This document shows positions 16,649-24,350 of a stretch of 40,059 nt of DNA, one piece after another. The position numbers and the translations under genes were made by a program. Each line of letters begins with the position of its first letter. The first letter of the stretch is position 1. Origin of the DNA: Rhodospirillales bacterium Ga0074136 (GTDB lineage Bacteria; Pseudomonadota; Alphaproteobacteria; Acetobacterales; Acetobacteraceae); assembly GCA_001464375.1 (NCBI GenBank), contig LNEW01000040.1, positions 1 to 40,059 on the forward strand. Direction: 5' to 3'. Under the pieces are notes generated by a model. That model saw nothing but the letters and a program-made list of their open reading frames with translations, did not search any database and was not told the origin of the DNA.

Positions 16649-17365
16649 TCAGCAGCCGAGCTGGTCCGCCAACGCCTCGAAGCTGCCGGCGATGGCGTCC
16701 CAGTCGGCCTCCGCGCGGGTGTCCGTGGTCTGCCCCGGGCCATGTTCCGTCGCGCGCAGGACGAAGGCGGTCCTGAGCCCGGCGCGTCGCGCCGCCGCCA
16801 GGTCGTTGTTGTGCGAAGCGACCAGCGCGACGTCGTGCGGCGCCAGCGCCAGGATCTCCGCCGTGCGGGTATAGGCTTCCGGCTGCGGCTTGTAGGCCTG
16901 GACCGGCTCCGCCCCGAGGATGGCGTCCCACGGAATGCCCGCGCGCTTGGCCATGTTCGCCAGCAGCAGGATGTTGCCGTTGGATAGCGGCGCGATGAAG
17001 TGCTTCGCACGCAGCCGCAGCAGCCCCGGGATCGCATCCGGCCAGGGGTCGAGCCGGTGCCAGGCGCGGTTCAGCCAGTCGCGATCGGCCTCGTTGGCCG
17101 TGATGCCGTGTTCGGCCAGCAGCGCGTCGAGGTTCTCCCGATGCAGCACGTCGAGCCGCGTGAACGGCCGTGCGCCGGAGCGCACCGCTTCCATCGCCGG
17201 CTGGTAGCGCCGGCGCCAGGCATCGGCGAAGGCCAGCGGGTCGACATCCTCGCGCTTGTGCCGCGCGAGGAAGACCCGCGCATCCCGCGCGATCCCGTTG
17301 CGCCAGTCGACGACGGTTCCGAAGGTGTCGAAGACCAGCGCCTTCACGCCAGGCAGCGCGCTCAT
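16649..17365 (-). CDS. Haloacid dehalogenase, type II (HAD superfamily hydrolase)
   Basis: The 238-residue HAD hydrolase resembles L-2-haloacid dehalogenases, which displace halide from 2-haloalkanoates by an aspartyl ester. The nucleophile is D13 in VFDTFGTVVDWR, where the TVVDW ending is diagnostic of this branch. Later motifs are LSNGN, the lysine in AYKPQPEAY and SHNNDLAAAR, matching the AHxxDL-type motif of dehalogenases. A helical cap lies between motifs one and two. The start at 17365 overlaps the upstream lyase stop as ATGA, so expression is coupled. The enzyme may instead be a phosphatase, since HAD function is not fixed by motifs. A dehalogenase coupled to a lyase that forms small 2-oxo acids is chemically plausible. 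Confidence 0.87.
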   Translation of the reverse strand: MSALPGVKALVFDTFGTVVDWRNGIARDARVFLARHKREDVDPLAFADAWRRRYQPAMEAVRSGARPFTRLDVLHRENLDALLAEHGITANEADRDWLNRAWHRLDPWPDAIPGLLRLRAKHFIAPLSNGNILLLANMAKRAGIPWDAILGAEPVQAYKPQPEAYTRTAEILALAPHDVALVASHNNDLAAARRAGLRTAFVLRATEHGPGQTTDTRAEADWDAIAGSFEALADQLGC

Positions 17366-18240
17366 TCGGCGGCTTTCGCGGGCGGCTGCGCCCAGCGTGT
17401 CTCGAAGTCCCAGACCTCGGGGAAGCCCATGAGGTCCGTCATGCGCTTGAAGCCGTAGGATTCGCCGATGGCGATGCTGTCGCCATGCTGCTTCAGGTGG
17501 CCATAGACGCGCTCCAGCGCCGCCGCCATCGCCAGGAACCCGACCGCCGGATAGATCGCGATCGCATAGCCGATCTCCTGCAACGTCTTCGCCGGCAGCA
17601 GCGGCGTGCGCCCGCCCTCGACCATGTTGGCGAGCAGCGGCTTGGCGATCGCCTTGCCGATGGCGCGCATCTCCGCCTCGCTTTCTGGGCTTTCGATGAA
17701 CACCACGTCCGCGCCGGCATCGCCGAACATGCGGCCGCGGCGGATCGCTTCGTCCAGCCCCAGCGTGGTGCGCGCATCGGTGCGCGCGACGATCAGGAAG
17801 TCGGGGCTGGTGCGCGCCTCGGCGGCGACCTTGATCTTCAACACCATCTCCTCGGCCGGGATGACGCGGCGGCCGGGCGTATGGCCGCACTTCTTCGGCA
17901 TCTCCTGGTCTTCGAGCTGGATGCCCGAGATGCCGGCGGCCTCGTAGCCCATCACGGTGTGGCGCACATTCAGCAGCCCGCCATAGCCGGTATCGGCATC
18001 GGCGATCATGGGCGTGCGCACGCCGCGCGCCATCTGCCCCATGCGCGTCACCATGTCGGTATAGGTCGCGATGCCCGCATCCGGCACGCCCAGATGCGAG
18101 GCCACCGTGCCGAAGCCGGTGCCGTACAGGCAGTCGAAGCCCATGCCATCGGCCACCTTGGCCGAGATCATGTCGAAGATGCCGGGAGCCACGATGAAGC
18201 GCTTGTCGGCGAACGCCTTGCGAAGGGCGGGATGGGCCAT
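17362..18240 (-). CDS. Isocitrate lyase/PEP mutase-family protein (dimethylmalate or methylisocitrate lyase-like)
   Basis: The 292-residue TIM-barrel enzyme has the metal-site motif DADTGYG (81-87), LED (109-111) and the flexible loop KKCGH (116-120) with the catalytic cysteine C118. The cysteine loop argues for C-C bond lyase activity on a 2-hydroxy or 2-alkylmalate-type dicarboxylate (as in 2,3-dimethylmalate lyase or methylisocitrate lyase) and against PEP mutase, which has a different loop. A related decarboxylase activity on oxaloacetate cannot be excluded. It starts 11 bases after a Bug receptor gene and overlaps the following dehalogenase by four bases. The three genes look like one transcript for uptake and breakage of a substituted dicarboxylate (inference). 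Confidence 0.87.
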   Translation of the reverse strand: MAHPALRKAFADKRFIVAPGIFDMISAKVADGMGFDCLYGTGFGTVASHLGVPDAGIATYTDMVTRMGQMARGVRTPMIADADTGYGGLLNVRHTVMGYEAAGISGIQLEDQEMPKKCGHTPGRRVIPAEEMVLKIKVAAEARTSPDFLIVARTDARTTLGLDEAIRRGRMFGDAGADVVFIESPESEAEMRAIGKAIAKPLLANMVEGGRTPLLPAKTLQEIGYAIAIYPAVGFLAMAAALERVYGHLKQHGDSIAIGESYGFKRMTDLMGFPEVWDFETRWAQPPAKAAE

Positions 18241-18251
18241 GCGGATTGGTC

Positions 18252-19220
18252 CTATTGCTGCGGTCGGATGTGGCCGGACTGCGCGGCGGCGGCCCAGATG
18301 CGGTCGTCGCGCTGCATCGCTTCGAGCAGCGCGGGGGCGGGGCGGAAGTCGCGCTCGACGCCGAGTGCCACCAGCCGCTGCTGGAAGGCCGCGTCGTCGA
18401 ACACGCGCTGGACCGTGCCGGCGATGGTGGCCGCCAGGGCCGGGTCCATGCGCGGCGGTGCGAGCATCGCCACCCAGCCCGACAGGTCGAACTCCGTGAC
18501 CCCCTGTTCGGCGGCCGTCGGCACGTCGGGGAAGAAGGCCGAGCGCTGCGCGGTCGACACCGCCAGGATGCGCACGCGCCCGGTCTGCATGTGCGGCGCG
18601 GCGCTGACCGTGCTGGTCCAGCCGGTGGGCAGGTGGCCGGCGACGATGTCGTTCATCAACTGCCCGCCCGACCGATACGCGACATCGGGCATGTCGACGC
18701 CGGCGCGGCGCGCCAGTTCCTGCCCGATGAAGGATGACAGCGCCTCGGTGCTGCCGGTGCCGACGCGGCCGGGGTTGCGCTTCGCGTGGTCGATCATGGC
18801 GCGCAGGCTGTCGAAGGGCTGGTTCGCGCCGGCTACCAGCACCATCGTGTTGCGCGTCAGCATCGCGATCGGCGTGAAGTCGCGGATCGCGTCATAGGGC
18901 ATCGATGGCAGGTGGTAGCGGTTCATCACATGGGTCGAGACCACCACCAGCAGCGTGTGGCCATCGGGTTCGGCGCGGGCCACGGCCTCGGACCCCACCA
19001 CGCCGGCGCCTCCCGCGCGGTTCTCCACCACGAAGGGCTGCGGCAGGGTGGGCCGCAGCGCCTCGCCCAAGGCGCGCGACAGGATGTCGGTGCCGCCCGA
19101 GGCCGCATAGGGCACGACGACGCGCACCGGTCGCGTCGGCCAGGCCGCCTGCGCGGCAAGCGGCGAGGGCAGCGCCAGGGCGGCGGGCGCGAACAGCAGC
19201 GGGCGGCGACGGACCATCAT
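18252..19220 (-). CDS. Bug/TctC-type tripartite tricarboxylate receptor
   Basis: The 322-residue periplasmic receptor starts MMVRRRPLLFAPAALALPSPLAAQ, a signal peptide with an arginine cluster. The mature opening WPTRPVRVVVPYAASGGTDILSR is followed by VVENRAGGAGVVGSEAVA, the conserved Bug pattern. It is the first gene of a three-gene minus-strand operon with the KKCGH lyase (11 bases downstream) and the haloacid dehalogenase. No TctA/TctB membrane components are nearby. The coupling to two enzymes suggests that its ligand is their substrate or precursor. Start assigned from the signal peptide and a GGGAGAAA stretch just upstream. Confidence 0.92.
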   Translation of the reverse strand: MMVRRRPLLFAPAALALPSPLAAQAAWPTRPVRVVVPYAASGGTDILSRALGEALRPTLPQPFVVENRAGGAGVVGSEAVARAEPDGHTLLVVVSTHVMNRYHLPSMPYDAIRDFTPIAMLTRNTMVLVAGANQPFDSLRAMIDHAKRNPGRVGTGSTEALSSFIGQELARRAGVDMPDVAYRSGGQLMNDIVAGHLPTGWTSTVSAAPHMQTGRVRILAVSTAQRSAFFPDVPTAAEQGVTEFDLSGWVAMLAPPRMDPALAATIAGTVQRVFDDAAFQQRLVALGVERDFRPAPALLEAMQRDDRIWAAAAQSGHIRPQQ

Positions 19221-19321
19221 GGCGATTTCTCCCTGGGGCGGACATTCCCCCGCCCGAAGGCCCCTGTAAACGCCCCGCGTTCCGGGCCAGGATGACGCAG
19301 CACGCCAGGAGGAACCACCCC

Positions 19322-19699
19322 ATGCCCGCCAGCGACATCGCCGCCATCGAGGCCGTTCTGCACACCTACCTCGACGGGTTGCACGAAGGCGACGCCGACA
19401 AGCTCGCGAGCGCCTTCCACCCCTGTGCGCATCTGTATTCCGACAAGGAGGGCGTGGTGCAGGACCTGCCGCGCGACACCTGGCTCGAATGGGTGCGCGG
19501 CCGGGGCAGCCCCAAGGCGATGGGCCTGGCGCGCGACGACCGGGTGCTGATGCTCGACCAGTCCGGGCCGGAGACGGCGCTGGCCAAGGTGGCGTGCCAG
19601 GTTCCGCCGCGCTACTTCACCGACTACCTGGTGTTCCTGAAGACCGAGCAGGGCTGGAAGATCGTCAGCAAGGTGTTCCGCACCGACGTGCGGGAGTGA
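19322..19699 (+). CDS. NTF2-fold protein, Lumazine_bd_2/DUF4440-like
   Basis: The 125-residue single-domain protein has the cone-shaped NTF2 pattern. A first helix (DIAAIEAVLHTYLDGLHEGDADKLASAF) leads into HPCAHLYSD, then strands in ALAKVACQVPPRYFTDYLVFLKTEQGWKIVSKVF, which is the ending typical of putative lumazine-binding/DUF4440 proteins. AGGAGGAA precedes the ATG. There is no signal peptide. Members often serve as small isomerases, dehydratases or ligand-binding proteins, and no catalytic residues can be assigned here. It ends one base from the stop of a second NTF2-fold gene on the other strand. Confidence 0.82.
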   Translation: MPASDIAAIEAVLHTYLDGLHEGDADKLASAFHPCAHLYSDKEGVVQDLPRDTWLEWVRGRGSPKAMGLARDDRVLMLDQSGPETALAKVACQVPPRYFTDYLVFLKTEQGWKIVSKVFRTDVRE

Positions 19700-19700
19700 C

Positions 19701-20129
19701 TCACCCCGACCGCGCCGTATCGGCGCGGCCGAGGTCCCGCGCGATCGCCGCGGTGTCGTAGTATTCCCGGAACTCGGCGATCCGCCCGCCATCCAGGCGC
19801 AGCACATCGACCTTGGCGTAGCCGCATTCGCTGCCGTCCGCGTGGTAGCGCAGGCGGGCCGTCGCCAGCACCGTTGCCCAGTCGCCATCGGCCATGATGC
19901 GTTCGATGTCATAGCCGATGACCTGGAAGTTGCCGGTCAGCGCGGCGAAATAGGCGGCGACGCCGTCCCTGCCGCGCCAGGCGCCGCACCAGGGCAGCGG
20001 TGCGTCGCCAACCGAACGCCAGGCGACGTCGTCGGCCAGGCCGGCCATGACCGTCGCCATGTCGCCGGCGCGGTATGCGTCGTAGAATGCGGCCACCAGT
20101 GCCCGCGTCGCCTGTGTCTGATCGGCCAT
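19701..20129 (-). CDS. NTF2-fold protein, SnoaL/ketosteroid-isomerase-like
   Basis: The 142-residue protein has the SnoaL-like layout. A helix with FYDAYRAGDMATVMAGLADDVAWRSVG is followed by WRGRDGVAAYFAAL, then FQVIGYDIERIMADGDWATVLATARLRY and the ending DVLRLDGGRIAEFREYYDTAAIARDL. It probably binds or isomerises a small hydrophobic substrate; the reaction is unknown. The ATG at 20129 is supported by GGAGG six bases upstream. That ribosome binding site is buried in the 3' arm of a 10-pair hairpin. The gene is the last of the TauD-FAH-Bug-NTF2 series on the minus strand, 61 bases after the Bug gene. Confidence 0.82.
   Translation of the reverse strand: MADQTQATRALVAAFYDAYRAGDMATVMAGLADDVAWRSVGDAPLPWCGAWRGRDGVAAYFAALTGNFQVIGYDIERIMADGDWATVLATARLRYHADGSECGYAKVDVLRLDGGRIAEFREYYDTAAIARDLGRADTARSG
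19710..19728 (+). terminator. Hairpin overlapping the end of the convergent NTF2-fold gene
   Basis: CCGCGCCG (19710-19717), loop TAT and CGGCGCGG (19721-19728) follow the plus-strand NTF2-fold gene stop by ten bases and lie inside the last codons of the minus-strand gene. An eight-pair GC stem with a tight loop is a plausible terminator for the plus-strand gene, although no T run follows. Confidence 0.38.
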
Positions 20130-20133
20130 GCTT

Positions 20134-20160
20134 GCCTCCGTTCGGTTGGGGAACGGAGGC
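20134..20160 (-). promoter_or_regulatory. Hairpin masking the ribosome binding site of the NTF2-fold gene
   Basis: Read on the minus strand, GCCTCCGTTC, a 7-base loop and GAACGGAGGC form a perfect 10-pair stem whose 3' arm contains the GGAGG ribosome binding site, four bases before the ATG at 20129. The 5' arm supplies a perfect anti-Shine-Dalgarno CCTCC. No T run follows, so it does not look like a simple intrinsic terminator. A role in limiting translation of the last gene in the operon is inferred. Confidence 0.5.
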
Positions 20161-20190
20161 TCGCGCAGCGGACCGCCCGCGATCAAGCCT

Positions 20191-21177
20191 TCAATCGACC
20201 CGCGCGCCGGAGGCCCGCACGATCGGCACCCACTTCTCGATCTCCGCGGCGATGAAGGCGCGCGTCGCGTCGGGCGTCATGCCGTCCGGGATCGTGTTGC
20301 CGAGCGCGATCAGGCGGTCGCGGACCTCGGGGGTCTTCAGGATCTCGGCGATGTGCTCGTAGAGAAACTGCCGGATTGGCGCCGGCGTGCCGAGCGTGGC
20401 GGACCACGGCGTCCATGTGGTGGCCTGCCAGCCCGGCAGCCCGGCCTCGGCGGCGGTTGGCACGTCGGGCGCCATGGGGCTGCGCTGCGGGATGCCGATC
20501 ACGATGCCGCGCACCGTGCCGTTGCGGATGTGCTCGGCCATGAAGGAGATGGTGTCGGACTGGAACATGATCCGCCCGGCCATCAGGTCCTGGAAGGACG
20601 CGGCCGACCCACGATAGGGCACGTGCGTGGCCTGCACGCCCGCCAGGTGCAGCAGCAGCGCCGAGGCGATGTGCCCCGTGGATCCATTGCCCGACGACCC
20701 GTAGGGCACTTGCCCGTTGCCCGCCGCCACCGCCGCGCGGAACTCCGCCAGCGTGCGCACATTCATCGAGGGATGCGTCGCCAGCACGATCGGCGAGTGG
20801 GACGAAATGGTGATGTGATCGACGCCGGTGAGCGGATGCACCCGCAACCGCTCGCCGTACAGCCCGACGTTCAGCGTATGCGAGCCCAGCGCGCCGACCA
20901 GCAGCGTGTAGCCGTCCGGCTGGGTCTGCGCGACCGTCTCGAAGGCAACGGTGCCGCCGCCGGATGGGCGGTTCTCGACCACGAATTGCTGGCCGAGGCG
21001 CTGCGACAGCGCCGCCGAGACGAGCCGCGCATTGATGTCGGCATTGCCGCCGGCGGCGAAGGCGACGATCACCCGCACCGGCTTGTTCGGATAGTCGGTT
21101 CCCGGCGCGCGCGGCTGCGCGAGTGCCGGCAGCGCGGCGAGCGCCATCGCGGCGCCCAGAAGCGTCCTGCGGATCAT
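20191..21177 (-). CDS. Bug/TctC-type tripartite tricarboxylate receptor
   Basis: The 328-residue periplasmic binding protein has a signal peptide (MIRRTLLGAAMALAALPALAQ) and the mature Bug opening YPNKPVRVIVAFAAGGNADINAR, with FVVENRPSGGGTVAFE and DGYTLLVG at the expected spacing. The ATG at 21177 was chosen because it begins the signal peptide and has a GGAGGAAA-like stretch upstream; an earlier in-frame ATG at 21219 would lie inside the preceding gene's end. It follows the FAH-family gene by 22 bases on the same strand, so the receptor is part of a TauD-FAH operon. No membrane partner genes are present. Confidence 0.92.
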   Translation of the reverse strand: MIRRTLLGAAMALAALPALAQPRAPGTDYPNKPVRVIVAFAAGGNADINARLVSAALSQRLGQQFVVENRPSGGGTVAFETVAQTQPDGYTLLVGALGSHTLNVGLYGERLRVHPLTGVDHITISSHSPIVLATHPSMNVRTLAEFRAAVAAGNGQVPYGSSGNGSTGHIASALLLHLAGVQATHVPYRGSAASFQDLMAGRIMFQSDTISFMAEHIRNGTVRGIVIGIPQRSPMAPDVPTAAEAGLPGWQATTWTPWSATLGTPAPIRQFLYEHIAEILKTPEVRDRLIALGNTIPDGMTPDATRAFIAAEIEKWVPIVRASGARVD

Positions 21178-21199
21178 GGGTTGGTTTCCTCCCGGTTGT

Positions 21200-22093
21200 T
21201 CAGGCGATGCTGTGTTCAAGAACGCCGACGCGCTCGACTTCCATGCGCAGCCGGTCGCCCGGCTTCAGGTAGCGCGGCGGGTCGCGGAAATGCCCCACGC
21301 CGGCCGGCGTGCCGGTGGCGATGACATCGCCCGGCTCCAGCGTCATGTAGCGGCTCAGGAAGGCGATCAGCGTGGCGACGGGGAAGATCAGGTCGCGCGT
21401 ATTGCCGTGCTGCACTTCCTCGCCATTCAGCCAGCAACGGATGTCGAGCGCCCAGGGCTCGCCCACTTCGTCCGCCGTCGCGATGCACGGGCCCATCGGG
21501 CAGAAGCCGTCCATGCCCTTGGCGAAGGACGTCATGGGCAGCGGCACGTCGAACTGGAACTCGCGCGCGCTGATGTCATCCAGCACGGTGTAGCCGGCGA
21601 CATGATCGAGGGCGACGCCTTCGGCGACGTTGCGCGCGCGGCGGCCGATGACGACGCCGAGCTCGACCTCCCAATCCGCCTTCTTCACCGCGGCCGGGAT
21701 ATGCACCGCAGCCCCCGGCCCGACCACGGAGGAGGTCGGCTTGAGGAAGATCTTGGGCATCTCCAGCTTCGGCCCGCCGGCTTCCTTCGCGTGGTCGCCG
21801 TAGTTGCGCCCCACGCCCAGGATTTTGCCGGGCTTCAGCGGCGCCAGCAGGCGCGCTTCCGACAGCGGCGCGCGCAGCGCCGCGTTCTCCGCCCGCGCTG
21901 CGAAGGCCAGCGCGCGGCCGGCGGCGACCATGGTGGCCTCGTTTGAGATCAGCGCCACCATGTCGTCGGGGATGATGTCGGCGGGCGCTTCCCCGGCGGC
22001 GCGCTGCGCGGCGGCCAGCGCGGGGCGCAACGCCACCACGCTGTCGCCGATGATCCCGCCCAGAACCGGGCCGTCCAGCGTCACCAGCCTCAT
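21200..22093 (-). CDS. Fumarylacetoacetate hydrolase-family protein
   Basis: The 297-residue FAH-fold enzyme is a metal-dependent C-C hydrolase, hydratase or decarboxylase of 2-oxo acids. Conserved stretches are ILGVGRNYGDHAKEAG, PKIFLKPTSSVVGPG, the metal ligands in DWEVELGVVIGR, SAREFQF, and the C-terminal GDVIATGTPAGVG that closes the FAH active site. A short N-terminal domain (MRLVTLDGPVLGGIIGDSVVAL) is typical of bacterial members that act late in aromatic or dicarboxylate breakdown. The start at 22093 overlaps the dioxygenase stop as ATGA. Substrate could be an acylpyruvate or a 2-oxo-enoate; coupling to a TauD-type oxygenase does not decide this. Confidence 0.9.
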   Translation of the reverse strand: MRLVTLDGPVLGGIIGDSVVALRPALAAAQRAAGEAPADIIPDDMVALISNEATMVAAGRALAFAARAENAALRAPLSEARLLAPLKPGKILGVGRNYGDHAKEAGGPKLEMPKIFLKPTSSVVGPGAAVHIPAAVKKADWEVELGVVIGRRARNVAEGVALDHVAGYTVLDDISAREFQFDVPLPMTSFAKGMDGFCPMGPCIATADEVGEPWALDIRCWLNGEEVQHGNTRDLIFPVATLIAFLSRYMTLEPGDVIATGTPAGVGHFRDPPRYLKPGDRLRMEVERVGVLEHSIA

Positions 22094-22971
22094 GCCGCGA
22101 GCGCCGCGTAGTCGAGGCTCGCCATCACCTGCACGCGCAGGATGAAGCGCGGCTCGTCGGGCCCGTAGTCGGCCACCGCGTTGTGCAGCGTGCCGATATT
22201 GTCCCACATCAGCACGTCGCCTTCGGTCCATTCGTGTTCGTAGAAGAACTTCTCCTGCGCCTGGTGGCGGAACAGGTAGTCGAGCAGCGCGTCGGATTCC
22301 GCGCGAGCCATGCCTTCGACGAACATCGCGTAGCCGGAATTGCAGTACAGCACGCGCCGGCCGGTGATCGGGTGCACGCGCACCATGGGTTGCGAGACCG
22401 GGGGCTTCTTGGCCCGCTGCTCGGGCGTCAGCGGGCCGCGGATGCTGCCCGGGCGGATGCGCATCATGTCCCAGAACTTGGCGAAGTCGTGGATGGCGGT
22501 GCGGCCCTCGATGCGCTGCTTCACCTCCGCCGGCAGGTCGTCATAGGCCGCATGCATGTTGCGGAACTGCGTGCAGCCGATCGCGCGCCCGTCGCGCCGC
22601 GGCACGCGCTTGGCGTGCAGCACGTTGGCCAGCGCGATCTCCCTCGAATAGGACATGTCGGTGTGCCAGCCCTGGCCGGCATCCGACAGGCCGATCGGCT
22701 TGCCTGCGGCGTCCTTCATGTTGGACAGGTGCATCACTTCCGGATGCCCCTCGGCGTGGAACAGGTTCGCGACGTTGACTTCCAGCTCTCCGAAGCGGGA
22801 ACCGAAGGCGGAGAGTGCGGCGGCATCCAGGTCCTGGCCCGCGAAGCACAGCACGCCGTACTGGCCGAGCGCGCGGAGCACCGTGCGGAAATCCTCGGGC
22901 GCCAGGCTGCGCGCGAGGTCGATCCCCTCGACGCGCGCGCCGAGCCCGGCATTGTTCGGGGTGATCTTCAC
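22090..22971 (-). CDS. TauD/TfdA-family 2-oxoglutarate-dependent dioxygenase
   Basis: The 293-residue non-heme Fe(II) oxygenase couples 2-oxoglutarate decarboxylation to hydroxylation of a small acid, as in TauD (taurine) and TfdA (2,4-D). The iron triad is visible as H103 and D105 in WHTDMSY and the distal H263 in GTLHNAV; arginines in PRFILRV (R275, R279) would hold the 2-oxoglutarate carboxylate. The GTG at 22971 was preferred over an in-frame TTG at 23028 because GAGGAG stands six bases upstream and homology begins at KITPNNAGLGARVEGIDL. It leads an operon with the FAH-family gene, a Bug receptor and an NTF2-fold gene, and is divergent from the flavoprotein gene. Confidence 0.9.
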   Translation of the reverse strand: MKITPNNAGLGARVEGIDLARSLAPEDFRTVLRALGQYGVLCFAGQDLDAAALSAFGSRFGELEVNVANLFHAEGHPEVMHLSNMKDAAGKPIGLSDAGQGWHTDMSYSREIALANVLHAKRVPRRDGRAIGCTQFRNMHAAYDDLPAEVKQRIEGRTAIHDFAKFWDMMRIRPGSIRGPLTPEQRAKKPPVSQPMVRVHPITGRRVLYCNSGYAMFVEGMARAESDALLDYLFRHQAQEKFFYEHEWTEGDVLMWDNIGTLHNAVADYGPDEPRFILRVQVMASLDYAALAA

Positions 22972-23075
22972 CGGACGCTCCTCGACGTGCTTGGGGCGGA
23001 AAATGCGACGCGGCTTGGCCGGCGTCAACGCACCGATGGCTTCCGCGCGGCGCGCGGGCAGGGCAGCATGGCGCC

Positions 23076-24329
23076 ATGTGGAACACCCTGGACAAGCCGC
23101 GCATCGTCGTGGTGGGCGGCGGCATCGTCGGGCTCTGCGTGGGCTGGCATCTGGCCTGGCGCGGGCTCAAGCCGATCGTGATCGAAGCCCGCAAGGCGCA
23201 CGCCGCCTATGCCGGCAATGCGGGCGCGATCAGCCATGGCTCGGTCGCGCCCCTGGCCATGCCGGGCGTGCTGCGCCAGGTGCCGAAGATGCTGACCGAT
23301 CGGGCCGGCGCGCTGCATATTCCGGCGCGCTACTGGCTGCGGGCGATGCCCTGGCTGCTGCGCTTCGTCGCCTCCGCGCGGCCGGCGCAGGTGGAAGCGG
23401 CGGCCACGGCGCTGGCCTCGCTGCTCTATGGCGCGCCAGAGCGCCATCGGGAGATCCTGGAGGAGGAAGGCGCGCTCGACCTGCTGCGCGCCGAGGGCCA
23501 GATGTACCTGTATCGCGACGATGCGCAGATGGCGAAGGATGCCGGCTCGCTCGCCCTGCGCCGCCGCCATGGGCTGCGGATGGAGGTGCTGGACCGCGCG
23601 GGGCTGGCGGCGCTCGAACCCGAGGTCTCGCCCGCCTATACGCGCGCGGTCTTCCTGCCGGACCACGGGTCCTGCGTGAATCCCGCGCGCCTGGCCGAGG
23701 TCGTCGCCGCCGGCATCCGCCGCATGGGCGGCGAGATCCGCGAGGCCGAGGTGCGCGCCATCACCACCGAGGGCCGCCGCGTCACCGGCGTGACCACGGA
23801 TGACGGGGCGGTCGCGGCGGACCGCGTGGTGCTGGCGGCCGGGGCGTGGTCGGCGCGGCTGCTGGCGCCGCTCGGCATCAAGGTGCCGCTGGAGACGCAG
23901 CGCGGCTACCACGTGATGCTGCCCGATGCCGGCGTGCGCGTGGGCCGCGTGCTGTCGCCCGCCGACCGCAAGGTGTTCATCACGCCGATGGAAGACGGGC
24001 TGCGCGTGGCCGGGTCGGTTGAATTCGCCGGTCTCGACGCGCCGCCGAACGAAGCCCGCGCGCAGCTGCTGCTGGGCGACCTGCGCGCGGTGTTTCCCCA
24101 GGTGCGCACCGAGGGTGCCAAGACCTGGATGGGCCATCGCCCCTGCCTGCCCGACAGCCTGCCGGTGATGGGCCCGGTGAAGGCGTGGGACGGGCTGTGG
24201 TGCGCCTTCGGCCATGGGCACCTGGGCCTGACCGGATCGGCGCCGACCGGTGCGCTGCTGGCCTCGGCCATGGCGGGCGAGGCCCCGAATTTCGACTTCG
24301 CACCCTTCGGCGTCGAACGGTTCGGCTGA
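23076..24329 (+). CDS. FAD-dependent D-amino-acid dehydrogenase-like oxidoreductase (DadA-like)
   Basis: The 417-residue DAO-family flavoprotein probably oxidises a D-amino acid or other secondary amine to an imino or oxo acid, passing electrons to the quinone pool. The FAD site is VVVGGGIVGLCVGWHL with the terminal acid E41, followed by the DadA-type AAYAGNAGAISHGSVAPLAMPG segment, a central GCxN-like VNPARLAEVVAA, and a C-terminal WMGHRPCLPDSLPVMG and FGHGHLGLT, where DadA proteins contact substrate and FAD. Length fits DadA. The ATG at 23076 lacks a strong ribosome binding site (GGGCAG only). It converges on the maleylacetate-reductase-like gene. Exact substrate is unknown. Confidence 0.88.
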   Translation: MWNTLDKPRIVVVGGGIVGLCVGWHLAWRGLKPIVIEARKAHAAYAGNAGAISHGSVAPLAMPGVLRQVPKMLTDRAGALHIPARYWLRAMPWLLRFVASARPAQVEAAATALASLLYGAPERHREILEEEGALDLLRAEGQMYLYRDDAQMAKDAGSLALRRRHGLRMEVLDRAGLAALEPEVSPAYTRAVFLPDHGSCVNPARLAEVVAAGIRRMGGEIREAEVRAITTEGRRVTGVTTDDGAVAADRVVLAAGAWSARLLAPLGIKVPLETQRGYHVMLPDAGVRVGRVLSPADRKVFITPMEDGLRVAGSVEFAGLDAPPNEARAQLLLGDLRAVFPQVRTEGAKTWMGHRPCLPDSLPVMGPVKAWDGLWCAFGHGHLGLTGSAPTGALLASAMAGEAPNFDFAPFGVERFG

Positions 24330-24350
24330 GCCGCGCGCCGCGAGAACTGT

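Noticed and set aside
17362..18240. PEP mutase and phosphonate metabolism with the adjacent HAD protein
   Set aside because: The loop reads KKCGH with a catalytic cysteine, which fits lyases and not PEP mutase, and the HAD protein has dehalogenase-type motifs rather than those of phosphonoacetaldehyde hydrolase.
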